Assembly: GCA_951804985.1 (NCBI GenBank)
Contig: OX638136.1
Coordinates: forward strand, 5,025,852 to 5,089,851
Origin: Dryomyza anilis
Taxonomy: Eukaryota; Arthropoda; Insecta; Diptera; Dryomyzidae
Reading direction: 5' to 3'
Length of the DNA stretch: 64,000 nt
Numbering within the stretch: position 1 is the first letter of the stretch; each line of letters opens with the position of its first letter. The position numbers and the translations under genes are program-made. Positions 23,173 through 33,854 of this stretch are shown in pieces. Under the pieces are notes generated by a model. That model saw nothing but the letters and a program-made list of their open reading frames with translations, made no database searches and was not told where the DNA came from.

Positions 23173-23802
23173 TTGTTTACATTAGAATTAATTAATAAAT
23201 GTGAATGTTTTGGCATCTGATAATTAACGCTCTGTTAATTAACAAATTTGTTATTTTTTTGTAATAATGGATTATTATATATATGTTCATTATTAACATT
23301 ATGTATTATAGTTCACAAGGGTGTGATGGGGTTATGTATTTTTCTCTATTTTATTCAATTAAAAATGTCTCTACTTTAGTATACTCATTTGTATGCTATT
23401 ATATATAGATAATTTAAAATTATTTAATTTTATAACCAATACCTCATTTTAGAGCATTTACAATGTTTTTTCAGGTATTATGACTTATTCATATTTTTTC
23501 ATAGTTTTTAACAAAAATCCCAACTGATGATTCCATTGGCAATGGATGAAAAAACGTTTATTTAACGTTTATTCTTACGGATTACGTAGTGCTAAGATAA
23601 CATCTTTACACAGTATTTTAGGACCACATGGTTTTTTGGTTTTTTTTTTTGTGGATAGGTAGGTTTAAATCTGTTTAGATAACATGGTTTCGATATATCT
23701 ATTAACATTAGTTATATAAAATAGATTTTAACTTTGGTAAAGTTTATTAAATGATATTTATTGTGTTTTATTTTTTAAGTTGTTAAATTTAAATATATAT
23801 AA
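23171..23802 (+). repeat. AT-rich macrosatellite, partial unit 1
   Basis: From TTAATTGTTTACATTAGAAT to AAATTTAAATATATATAA it follows the unit at 32,331-33,180 with several internal deletions. Landmarks shared with other units: CCCAACTGATGATTCCATTG and GGACCACATGGTTTTTTGG. Non-coding. Confidence 0.8.
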
Positions 23803-24642
23803 AGCTGGACCCTTTCACAGCTTCACCCGTGCTAAGTTTTTGTAATTGTAAAACTATATCGTTTTTAAAGTGTGGATACATTTACGCCCCTTTTTAGTGC
23901 ATGCCTACGTCGCATTTTTCCCGCCCACATTGTGTCATGCCCCTTTTTCCAATCTCAATCACATTCTACGTAGCTATTAAAATTTTTAAAAATTATCCTT
24001 TGTTTCGATTTGTACAACTTTGCTCTTAGTAAGTCAGGAGTTTTAACATTTTTAAGTTTTAATTATATGGGAGGTGTCACACCCCATGCTTTTTGAACCC
24101 TATGCTTTTTGAACATTTTTCGAATTATAACTTAGGAAATATATTTGTGGTTTTCAGGGTACAATTTATGTTTTGAAAATTTAAGGATTTGTTATAAACC
24201 AATAATTATTTGAACCACTGCTGTATGAAATCTCTTAGCCAACATAGGCTTGTATGTAGATCCAAATAATTTAATGATGTAGTCGCCGAAACCATGGATT
24301 TAATTCAACTCAAATCTATGCCAATTTTTAAAGCGGTAGTTATTGATTGAATCTAATAGGTTCAGAAGAGTTGTCGTGTTATAAAGAGGACATTCAAAAT
24401 AGATTTGACCAGGTACTTAGACCGTTTCATTTTCTTGTCCATATGACTAATTCAGTATATAGAATTATATCCTAGACGGTGAATTTTTTTCAAAAAGTAT
24501 CCGGACTTTTTCCAGCCCTGATTCTACGTGTCCGTACAATGTTTAATATAATCTTTTGTTTCGATGTTTTTAACTCAGCTCTTAGTAGGTAAAGAGTAAT
24601 ATAAATTTTAAGGTTTTTTGTATGGGAAGTGCAGCGCCCCAC
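23803..24642. other. Unassigned region with a two-fold diverged repeat
   Basis: No ORF. The motif TTTGTTTCGAT...CTCTTAGTA, followed by a TATGGGAGGTG or TATGGGAAGTG sequence, appears near 24,000-24,090 and again near 24,555-24,640, so part of it is an old direct repeat. It ends at the RTE copy. Confidence 0.45.
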
Positions 24643-25405
24643 GGGGACTATGGAGGCGATTATCACAAGACAACGTGTCTGAGTGCTTCAACATGGCGAA
24701 ACCAGGGCAATCCTTGTCGGTGTCGTCTCAAGTCAACTCACTGGTCACCAGAATTGGAAAATTGTCTAATGGTGACACCTCCACTTCGGTGGAAGTCCTC
24801 CTCGTGGAAGTCCCTGGAAACGGCGCTCTACACCACCCGGTGTAGAAGTCGGCTAAAGTGAGTGGCGAGCATTTCCCTCAGAGTGAGGGTTCGTTCGTGC
24901 GTTGGGTTTGGATCCCACCACGGAAAAAACCTATGCGCCCAATGAAAACAAAAAAGAAGCCTCGGATAACGACCGATTACAACGATGACGACCCACGCAA
25001 TCGTTTGAAGGACCATGATTTACGGATATGCACCTGGAATGTCCGGTCCCTTTATAGGGAAGGTGCCTCTATCCAGCTGGCAGATGTCCGCGAAAAATAT
25101 AAGGCTGACATTACCGCTATCCAGGAGATGCGATGGAAGGGACAGGGCTGTTCGAAACAAGCGTCCTGTGATATCTACTACAGCTGCCATGCGGAGAGAC
25201 ACGAATTTGGATGTGGATTTGTGGCTACGAGGCTAATCGACTTCGCCGCAGCATGAAACATGGTAGTTAGTAGCACTAGATTCGAACATTTCGATATCCA
25301 CAAGGCCACATGGTCGTCGCCCGATCCAAAAACTCGAAACCAAATTGATCACGTTGTGATTGACGGAAGGCACGCTTCGAGCGTGATGAACGTACGTACA
25401 ATCAC
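24643..25405 (+). pseudogene. RTE element copy 2, 3'-truncated and internally deleted
   Basis: Same 5' end as the RTE at 173 (GGGGACTATGGAGGCGATTA). Better preserved than copy 1 at the start of ORF2: LRICTWNVRSLYREG and AIQEMRWKGQG are intact. An internal deletion joins CGFVA to TRLIDFAAA, removing about 300 bases (copy 1 positions about 753-1059). Sequence similarity ends near 25,405 after DGRHASSVMNVRTI, so RT is absent. Confidence 0.85.
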
Positions 25406-25484
25406 AACAGACAACGCAAGCCTTTTCCACTCGACTCTCACACCTGCTTAGACAAATCACTCCTCCTCCTCTAAATTCCATAAG

Positions 25485-26070
25485 TTTTCAGTAATTTGTT
25501 GATGTTATGTTTATATGTTGGCTAATTTATCTGCTTTTATATCCGTTGGCTTAGCATTATTATATATTATAATCTCTTAATGATCATTCAATAAAGTTGG
25601 ACCAATCCTTTAAATAAATTAAAGAATGTTCTAATTTTTAATAATAATTTAATGAAATAATATATAAATAGTTATTGGTATATATTTTTCTTTTGAAATT
25701 TATATTATTACTAACTTTACATATGTTACATTTAAAATAGTTATTACAGTTATTAATTATTTTATATAAATTAAATAAAAATAAATATTTTAAATACAAT
25801 GTGTGGTTTAAAATATTTACAGGTTTCTTTTACATTTGGTAGCATTTGGTTTTTTATTTTGTAGCATTTTCTTCATATTTTTATTTTTGATCAAAAAATT
25901 GTGTTATTTGACGGTATACTTTGCTATTTTACGTTAATAAATGTATTTTATACATATATTTTAATATATGTATCTTTTTTGGAGAAATGATTTACTTACA
26001 AATGTTTCTTTAATACATGTAGTGATGTTATATGTTTGTAGTTTTATATTTATTTTGTACTGAAGAATAC
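25485..26070 (+). repeat. AT-rich macrosatellite unit 2, left part
   Basis: From GTTTTCAGTAATTTGTTGAT to TATTTTGTACTGAAGAATAC it parallels 31,007-31,865. It lacks the SINE found in that unit, so it serves as an empty site for that insertion. Interrupted at 26,071 by a solo LTR. Confidence 0.85.
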
Positions 26071-26604
26071 TGTTACGAAAAGGGGTAACAATATTGCTTT
26101 GCAAGCATTCAACAATAATAAATGAGACGCAAGACAATTCAGCGCACTAAGCATGTGTTAGAAAGAGACGGAAGATCATTCAGCGTACTGAGACAGTGTG
26201 CGAGCAAGAGATGGAAGATCAGCACATTAAAACACATGAGTGCGAATGAGATGCGTCATTCAAGAAACAAGTAGAAGGTTCTCGAAACAAGTCGAAGCTT
26301 GTCGAAACGTGTCGAACTGATGCATGAAGTATATAACGGAGCCGCGACTGAGGTACAGCACTTCAGTTGTGATTTGATAGTGAACTAGTGCGTCTCGTGA
26401 GTGAACATTGCTAAGCTAAAATGTATAAATTCAGCAGTAGATAAAAGTGATTATTATTTAAGTTATTATTTAAATAAATAAAGTTAATTAATACTAGTGG
26501 AAATAATACTAGTTAAAACCAAATATTTGTGCGTTTTTATTTTGTACACAATCCAGCGATACGAACTCGTAGAACAGTTTTCCGTAGACTGAATTTTTGT
26601 AACA
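26071..26604 (+). repeat. Solo LTR of the TGTTACG gypsy family
   Basis: Begins TGTTACGAAAAGGGG and ends GAATTTTTGTAACA (534 bp), with no PBS or gag next to it. It sits inside the macrosatellite. Solo LTRs arise by recombination between the two LTRs of one element. Flanking bases show no clear target duplication. Confidence 0.85.
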
Positions 26605-27814
26605 ATATATTACATAAATAGGAAAAACAAAATTTATTCATGTCTAGTTTCCCATGATATTATTGTATATTCTGTGTTTTTTGGTTATAGTTTTTATTAA
26701 AAATTCATGATATAATATTAATATTAGATCAACATAATCATTGAGAGTGTATCAAAATGGGTATGTAATTCTGTATATATATTTTTATATTTCTAAATAT
26801 ATTGTCATATATGTTTAATTAGTTTTTTTATAGTTCTCCATCTTGGTTTTGAATAATTTTTATTAAAATTCTCTTGTTATCAATTTGTTTTACCAGTTAT
26901 TATATAATTGGTTAATTGTTTACATTAGAATTAATTAATAAATGTGAATGTTTTGGCATGTGATAATTAACGCTCTGTTAATTAATAAATTTATTATGTT
27001 TTTGGAATAATGGCTTATTACATATATGTTCATTATTAACATTATGTATTATAGTTCACAAGGGTAAATAGAGGTAAATACCTAACTTCAGTATTTATCT
27101 CTATTTTATTCAATTAAAAATGTCTCTAGTTTTGTATACTCATTTGTATGCTATTATATATGGATAATTTAAAATGATTTAATCTTATAGCCTTATCCCC
27201 ATTTTAGAGCATTTACAATGTTTTTTCATGTATTATAGCACCCAATCCCAACTGATGATTCCATTGGCAATGGATGAAAAACGTTTATTGGGAAAAACGT
27301 TTTTCCATTATATTTATATGATGTATGACGTTAAATTCCTTTACGGATTATTATATATAAAAACATTTTTTTTTGTATAGGTGTGTGTTATATATTTTTA
27401 TATATTTATATAAAAATATGTTTAAAAAGTTTTTTGATATAAATATACTTGGGGTTTGAGGGTTCTTAATAATGTGTTACACATTTCAACATATACATTT
27501 AAAAAAAAACGGACAGTTTACTTAAATAATTATTCTTACGGATTATGTAGTGCTAATATAGCATCTTTGCACAGGGCTTTAGCACCACATGGTTTTTTGG
27601 TTTTATTTTTGGTTAGGCAAGTTACAATTTGTTTAGATAACATGGTTTCTATATATCTATTAACATCAGATATATAAAATAGATTTTAACTTTGGTAAAG
27701 TTTATTAAATGATGTTTATTGTGTTTTATTTTTTTAAGTTGTTAAATTTAAATATACATATAATTTTAACCTTGTTATTTATTATAAACGGATTGTTTTA
27801 CTGTTTTATGATCA
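26605..27814 (+). repeat. AT-rich macrosatellite unit 2, right part
   Basis: Continues the unit after the solo LTR. It carries TGTCTAGTTTCCCATGATAT, CCCAACTGATGATTCCATTG and the end sequence TACTGTTTTATGATCAA, parallel to 31,870-33,312. It is cut by the long-TIR transposon at 27,815. Confidence 0.85.
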
Positions 27815-28058
27815 ACGATTATTGGAAGACGGTGCTACACGGTCATATGTGTTGGCGATCTCAGAACAAATCTTCAAAATTTGTATTGGCATATCGCGAT
27901 GATTGCTATGTGGAATGGTAGCCTCGTAAAAGTCAGTAAGTCACATATGGTCATTATGTCCTGTGTTAGTATATTAAGTACAGTAAATAAGGACCTGTAA
28001 ATATGAAATAATCAGGTAACAAAAAATGCATATGTTTTGATACACTTCGTCATTTGCG

Positions 28059-28149
<91 letters not shown>

Positions 28150-30150
28150 GCTATTTTAACCTCCTTCCAAATGAAATATAACCCAATGAAATTGGCTTCA
28201 CATTAATAAAAATATAGCAGATGTTTTTTAATGTAATTTACTAAAAATAATTTATTCATAGTGTATAGTGTTCATGTAATATATGATTGGTCTGGAGATT
28301 TACCTTTAATTGGACATACCTCTTTTTTTACACCAGTTCCGATACTTAATTAACACTTTTTATAATAACTCAATACTAATATTAATTTATTTTCAAATTT
28401 AAATAATTTTTTATTGCAATATATCATTGATAAAGCTGTTGTATAAGTGTTGTTCATATTTTTATTTTAATTTCAATATACATAATAGTGCTAAAATGAA
28501 ATCAACACGTAAAGGAGATACCATATACTTAATTGGTAAGAAGGATTTGGACAATTTGTCAAGATTAAATCCACTCCCTACGATAGTACAAGTCTTAAGA
28601 AGATTTCAGTATTATCTGACCACTTTTAAATCGGTTCGAAATGCAAGTCATGCTACAAGAGGGCATTCATTCCAAGTGGGGATAAATTTAATAGTATAAA
28701 GAAACTTGAAAGACTACATACGAATTGGCAATTAATAATGAAGAATATGCATAAAGATTGTACCACACAAAAGGGAAGGGAACGCGAATTTTCAATTAAT
28801 TTAATTTTTCAGTTAATTTGGAATCTTATAAGGGAATGCAGTTTGGAATCCAATATACAAGCCATGAGTTTTGACACTATATTAATACTGGTCATTCTAA
28901 TTTTATCCAAGGTTTTTATTGAATGCTTTGGTCCTTCAAGCTCCCCAGACATTCCTTTATTCAAACGATTTAAGGATGTCTGGGATACAGTAGACAAAAA
29001 CAGTTATAGAGGTTTGGACGTAAATATACATTGCTGCTTTTATAAAGAATCATTAGATTGGTTGAATGATATACTACATAAAAAGTTCTCAGCCTAGACT
29101 ATTTAGAACGTATTGAACTCATAGCCTTGGTATTAGGAAAACCATCTGAAAACATTCATTGGCGGTCACCAGGCCCAGTACACCGCGCTCGTTGGATGGC
29201 AAGATTTATTTATGCCCAGAAGATATACTTGTTTCGTGATCAGCAGGTTATCCGGTTATTTAAGCGAGAACATAGTCAACTATCCCGATTTGTTACGTTT
29301 GGGGCTCTCTTGTATACTAAATCGTGGATTGAAGCGCCACTTGCATCAGAAGCAGCTATTGGAGACATAAATTTATGGATAACCTTGGAAAATATAGTGC
29401 AATCGATACTGAAATTTCAACCTCTGCAAAGAGAGTACTAGAACGTCATTTATGGTATTTATGTGATGAGTTGGATGAGTACGTTATTCTCTGACAAAAC
29501 GCCATTCTCAGATAAGACACAAATTATTATTTCAATGTCAACTAAACCAAGCAATTTTATTCGTACAATAAGAGGCAATGCAACTATTCTCAAAGAAAAT
29601 GTAAAATTGAACGATTTTGCTAATAAACGAACGCAAAATATAATGAATATGCTGAATATTAAAACTACATTCTTTGCACTTCCACCAGAGGAGTGGAAAA
29701 AAGATAAAAACTATCTCGATGGTAAAGTACGTATATCGCAATTAAGAGTGGTGAACGATACTGCAGAACGAGGCGTAAAACTCTTTGAAGATTTTAACAA
29801 ATTTATAACAAAAAACGAAGAAGAAAAACAGTTGCTATTGCAAGTCGTCGAAGCAAATAGAAACATCATCTCGACCGAATTTACCCAAAAGACCTATTAT
29901 AGAAAATGCAACATCCATGTAAAATTTATATTAAATGCTTATTGAAATGTTAATTTTCAAATTTTGCATATTTGAAATATCGAAATAAATTAATATTTTG
30001 TCTTATTATAAAAAGCGTTAATTGAGTATCGGAACTGGTGTAAGAAAGTGGTATGTCAATTAAAAGTAAATCTTCAGACCATTCATATATTACATGAACA
30101 CTATACACTATGAATAAATTATTTTTAGTAAATTAGATTTAAAAAAAAAT

Positions 30151-30181
<31 letters not shown>

Positions 30182-30394
30182 TGACGCAAATGACGAAGTG
30201 TATCAAAATATATACATTTTTTTGTTACCTGATTATTTCATATTTACAGGTCCTTAATATACTAACACAGGACATAATGACCATATGTGACTTACTTTTA
30301 TGAGGCTACCATTCCACATAGTTATCATCGTAATAGGCCAATACAAATTTTGAAGATTTGTTCCAACACTTCCGCCAACACTTCCAATAATCGT
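27815..30394 (+). mobile_element. DNA transposon with long terminal inverted repeats
   Basis: Left arm 27,815-28,369 and right arm 30,003-30,394 are inverted copies. Outer ends are ACGATTATTGGAAG and CTTCCAATAATCGT; inner ends are TTCCGATACTTAATTAACAC and GCGTTAATTGAGTATCGGAA. A (TA)n tract lies at the same place in both arms (about 40 repeats left, 14 right). The left arm is longer because of the TA tract and an extra 60 bp or so. Between the arms is a decayed coding region. No target duplication is obvious. Inserted in the macrosatellite. I cannot assign a superfamily from memory. Confidence 0.8.
28497..29945 (+). pseudogene. Transposon-encoded protein of unrecognised superfamily (decayed)
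   Basis: Probable start is the ATG at 28,497 (MKSTRKGDTIYLIGKKDLDN). Frames change near 28,650, 29,095, 29,385 and 29,485, so the original product was perhaps 480 residues. Segments in order: KKLERLHTNWQLIMKNMHKD, then GPVHRARWMARFIYAQKIYL, then RVLERHLWYLCDELDEYVIL, and finally RVVNDTAERGVKLFEDFNKF followed by EEEKQLLLQVVEANR. The last two blocks recall a protein family seen as many predicted hypothetical proteins in insect and cnidarian genomes, which I have not seen firmly named as a transposase. Its position between TIRs suggests it was the transposase. No zinc finger or obvious DDE spacing is visible by eye. Confidence 0.6.
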
Positions 30395-31172
30395 AGTGTG
30401 CTGAAATTTCGCCAAGATGTTACGAACGATACTCTCTCCTCTAGTTTGAGGTACGTTGACTTGTATTTAAACACAAGCAAATTTAAACCACCCTACTGTG
30501 TAGGTACGATAGACACTTAATCGATATGAAGTGGTCCAAAAAATTGATGATGTGGTTACATAATTGTATCCATATTTTTTGAGGATTTCTATATACTCTT
30601 GTCTTTTTCATTATTTATTTTATAATTTTCTCTTGTGTTTATTATACCCTCAAGTCGTATATGTAGTTGAATTAGGTTCGAATTCTACTTATGTGGAAAC
30701 CTATGTTTCAATATTCTATATACATTTAGACATTTTACTCATTTTTTAGTTGTTATTTGTTATATTGTCGTAATTACATCATATATTGGTGGTTTAACTC
30801 ATTTTATGAGGCCATTATATGACGTTACCTCAATTCCCTTAGTTTTCAGTAATTTTCAAAATATGTTTCCATATTCTATATACATTTAGACATTTTGCTC
30901 ATTTTTTAGTTGTTATTTGTTATATTGTCGTAATTACATCATATATTGGTTGATTATCTCATTTTATGAGGCCATTATATGATGTTACCTCAATTCCCTT
31001 AGTTTTCAGTAATTTGTTGATGTTATGTTTATATGTTGGCTAATTTATCTGCTTTTATATCTGTTGGCTTAGCATTATTTTTTATTATAATCTCTTAATG
31101 ATCATTCAATAAAGTAGGACCAATCCTTTAAATAAATTAAAGAATGTTGTAATTTTTAATAATTATTTAATG

Positions 31173-31479
31173 TAGCCGCGGTGGCTCAGTGGTTAGTGCG
31201 TTGGACTGCGAGCCGAAAGGTCCCCGGTTCAAGCCTGGACTGGGGCTAACAACATATTTTCATAGAAACATTTTTCTATACCGCGCTACCTCTCGGCAGT
31301 AAATGGCAAACCTACGAGAGTAAAACATTGCTTATGAAAAGCTCTCACCCGCCGTTCGGATTCGGCAATAAACTGTAGGTCCCACCACTTTGAGTACAAA
31401 TATAACACGCACAGCTCAAAATGGTGAGAGAGCTTGGCCTATGTACTTATAGGACTGTAGTACCAAACTATTTTTATTA
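31173..31479 (+). repeat. tRNA-derived SINE with 9-bp target duplication
   Basis: 307 bp beginning TAGCCGCGGTGGCTCAGTGG (box A) with box B GGTTCAAGCC near 31,228, ending in an AT-rich tail. It is flanked by TATTTAATG at 31,164-31,172 and 31,480-31,488. The macrosatellite copies at 25,650 and 36,605 lack it and have a single TTTAATG. Pol III-type SINE mobilised by a non-LTR element; the partner cannot be named from the tail. Confidence 0.9.
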
Positions 31480-33232
31480 TATTTAATGAAATAAAATGTA
31501 AATAGTTTTGTTATATATTTTTCTTTTGGAATTTATATTATTACTAACTTTTCATATGTTACATTTAAAATATTTATTACAATTAATAATTATTCTACAT
31601 AAATTAAATAAAAGTAAATACAATAAGAGGTTTAAAATATTTACAGGTTTCTTTTACATTTGGTTTTTTATTTTGTAGCATTTTTCTTCATATTTTTATT
31701 TTTGATCAAAAAATTGTGTTATTTTGACGGTATACTTTGCTATTTTACGTTAATAAATATATTTTATACATATATATTTATCTTTTTTGGACAAATGCTT
31801 TTTAATACATGTAGTGATGCTATATGTTTGTAGTTTTATATTTATTTTGTACTGTAGAATATTTAACATATGTGGTTAATTTTTTTTTATTCATGTCTAA
31901 TTTCCCTTGATATTATTGTATATTCTGTGATTTTTCGGTATATTTTTTATTAAAAAAAATTTATCCGTGGGTAGTCTCCCTTGATATTATTGTATATTCT
32001 GTGATTTTTGGGTATAGTTTTATTAAAAAAAAAATTATTCATGTCTAGTCTCCCTTGATATTATTGTATATTCTGTGTTTTTTGTTTATAGTTTTTATTA
32101 AAAAATTCATGATATTATATTATATTAATATTAGATCAACATAATCATTGAGAATGTATGAAAATGGGTAGGTAATTCTGTATATATATTTTTATATTTC
32201 TACATATATTGTCATATATGTTTATTTAGTTTTTTTATAATTCTCCATCTTGGTTTTGAATAATTTTTATTAAAATTCTCTTGTTATCAATTTGTTTTAC
32301 CAGTTATTATATAATTGGTTAATTGTTTACATTAGAATTAATTAATAAATGTGAATGTTTTTGGCATGTGATAATTAACGCTTTGTTAATTAATAAATTT
32401 ATTATGTTTTTGGAATAATGGATTATTACATATATGTTCATTATTAACATTATGTATTATATTTCACAAGGGTGTGAAGGTGTAAGGTACTTACCTCTAT
32501 CAACTCAAAATGTCTCTACTTTTGTATACTCATTTTTATGCTATTATATATGGATAATTTAAAATTATTTAATTTTATAACCATATCCCCATTTTAGAGC
32601 ATTTACAATGTTTTTTCAAGTATTATAACATATACATATTTTTTCATAGTTTTTAACAAAAATCCCAACTGATGATTCCATTGGCAATGGATGAAAAACG
32701 TTTATTGGGAAGGCCCGTCTTTGTATTACATTTATATCAAATATGACGTTAAATTCCTTTACGGATTATTATATATAAAAACATTTTTTTGTATAGGTGT
32801 GTGTTATATATTTTTATATATTTATATAAAAATATGTTTAAAAAGTTTTTTGATATAAATATACTTGGGGTTTGAGGGTTCTTAATAATGTGTTACGCAT
32901 TTCAACATATACATTATTAAAAAAACGGGCTGTTTACTTAAATAATTATTCTTACGGATTATGTAGTGCTAATATAACATCTTTGCACAGGACTTTAGGA
33001 CCACATGGTTTTTTGGTTTTATTTTTGGTTAGGTAGGTTACAATCTGTTTAGATAACGGGGTTTCTATATATCTATTAACGTCAGATATATAAAATAGAT
33101 TTTAACTTTGGTAAAGTTTATTAAATGATGTTTATTGTGTTTTATTTTTTTAAGTTCTTTAATTTAAATATAAATGATATTATATTAATATTGAATAAAA
33201 ATAATTTAAACTTATAATTTTAACCTTTGATC

Positions 33233-33320
33233 ATAACAATTGATCATAAAACAGTAAGAAAACTACAATCCGTTTATAAGAGGATTGTAGTTTTCTTACT
33301 GTTTTATGATCAATTGTTAT
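33233..33320. repeat. Perfect 39-bp inverted repeat (hairpin) with 10-nt loop
   Basis: Arms 33,233-33,271 and 33,282-33,320 are exact reverse complements (outer bases ATAACAATTGATCATAAAAC). The right arm is normal macrosatellite sequence, present in other units near 27,790 and 50,875. The left arm is absent there, so it was probably copied from the right arm. Confidence 0.9.
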
Positions 33321-33511
33321 TTTTTGGCTTATTGAACATATGGTTGCGATATTTGTGATAGCGTTCTTGCTATAATAATAAAACTTATATAATTAATGTT
33401 TAGTTCGTTTTAATTATAATATATTGTTCATTTATCAGTTAAATGCGGCTGTACTGATTTTATAATATGTTTTAATGCAAGTATTTTGAGGCTTGTTTAG
33501 ATTATAGCAAG

Positions 33512-33854
33512 ACTGTGTAGGTAGGGTAGACACTTCATCGATATGAAGTGGTCCAAAAAATTGATGTCGCCCATCCCTTTATGTTATTACATAATTGTAT
33601 CCATATTTTTTGGGGATTTCTATATATTCTTGTCTGTTCCATTATGTTTTTTTATAATTTTCTCTTGTATTTTTTTACCTTCATGTCGTATAAATAGTTG
33701 AATTATTTTCCAATTCTACTTATGTGGAAACCTATGTTTAAATATTCTATATACATTTATACATTTTACAAATTTTTAGTTGTTATTTGTTATATTGTCG
33801 TAATTATATCATATATTGTTTGTTTAACTCATTTTATGAGGCCATTATATGACG
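33512..33854 (+). repeat. AT-rich macrosatellite unit 4, left part
   Basis: Runs from ACTGTGTAGGTAGGG to CCATTATATGACG, parallel to 30,495-30,829, and is interrupted by a solo LTR whose target duplication is GACG. Confidence 0.85.

Larger units (their letters stand above)
30495..33511 (+). repeat. AT-rich macrosatellite unit 3 (complete, with SINE insertion)
   Basis: The motif ACTGTGTAGGTA opens the unit at 30,495 and the next unit at 33,512. Without the SINE and its duplication the unit is about 2.7 kb. Within it, a stretch of about 150 bp (ending CAATTCCCTTAGTTTTCAG) is doubled at 30,700-31,010. The consecutive order of units 2 and 3 shows a tandem arrangement. No long ORF; the six-frame picture is stop-rich. 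Confidence 0.8.

Noticed and set aside
31173..31245. Possible tRNA gene (box A and box B, clover-leaf-like head); also at 5190-5265 and 6875-6950
   Set aside because: The 3' acceptor strand does not pair with the 5' strand, the anticodon stem has a mismatch, and a conserved 220-bp body follows in all copies. It is a SINE head.
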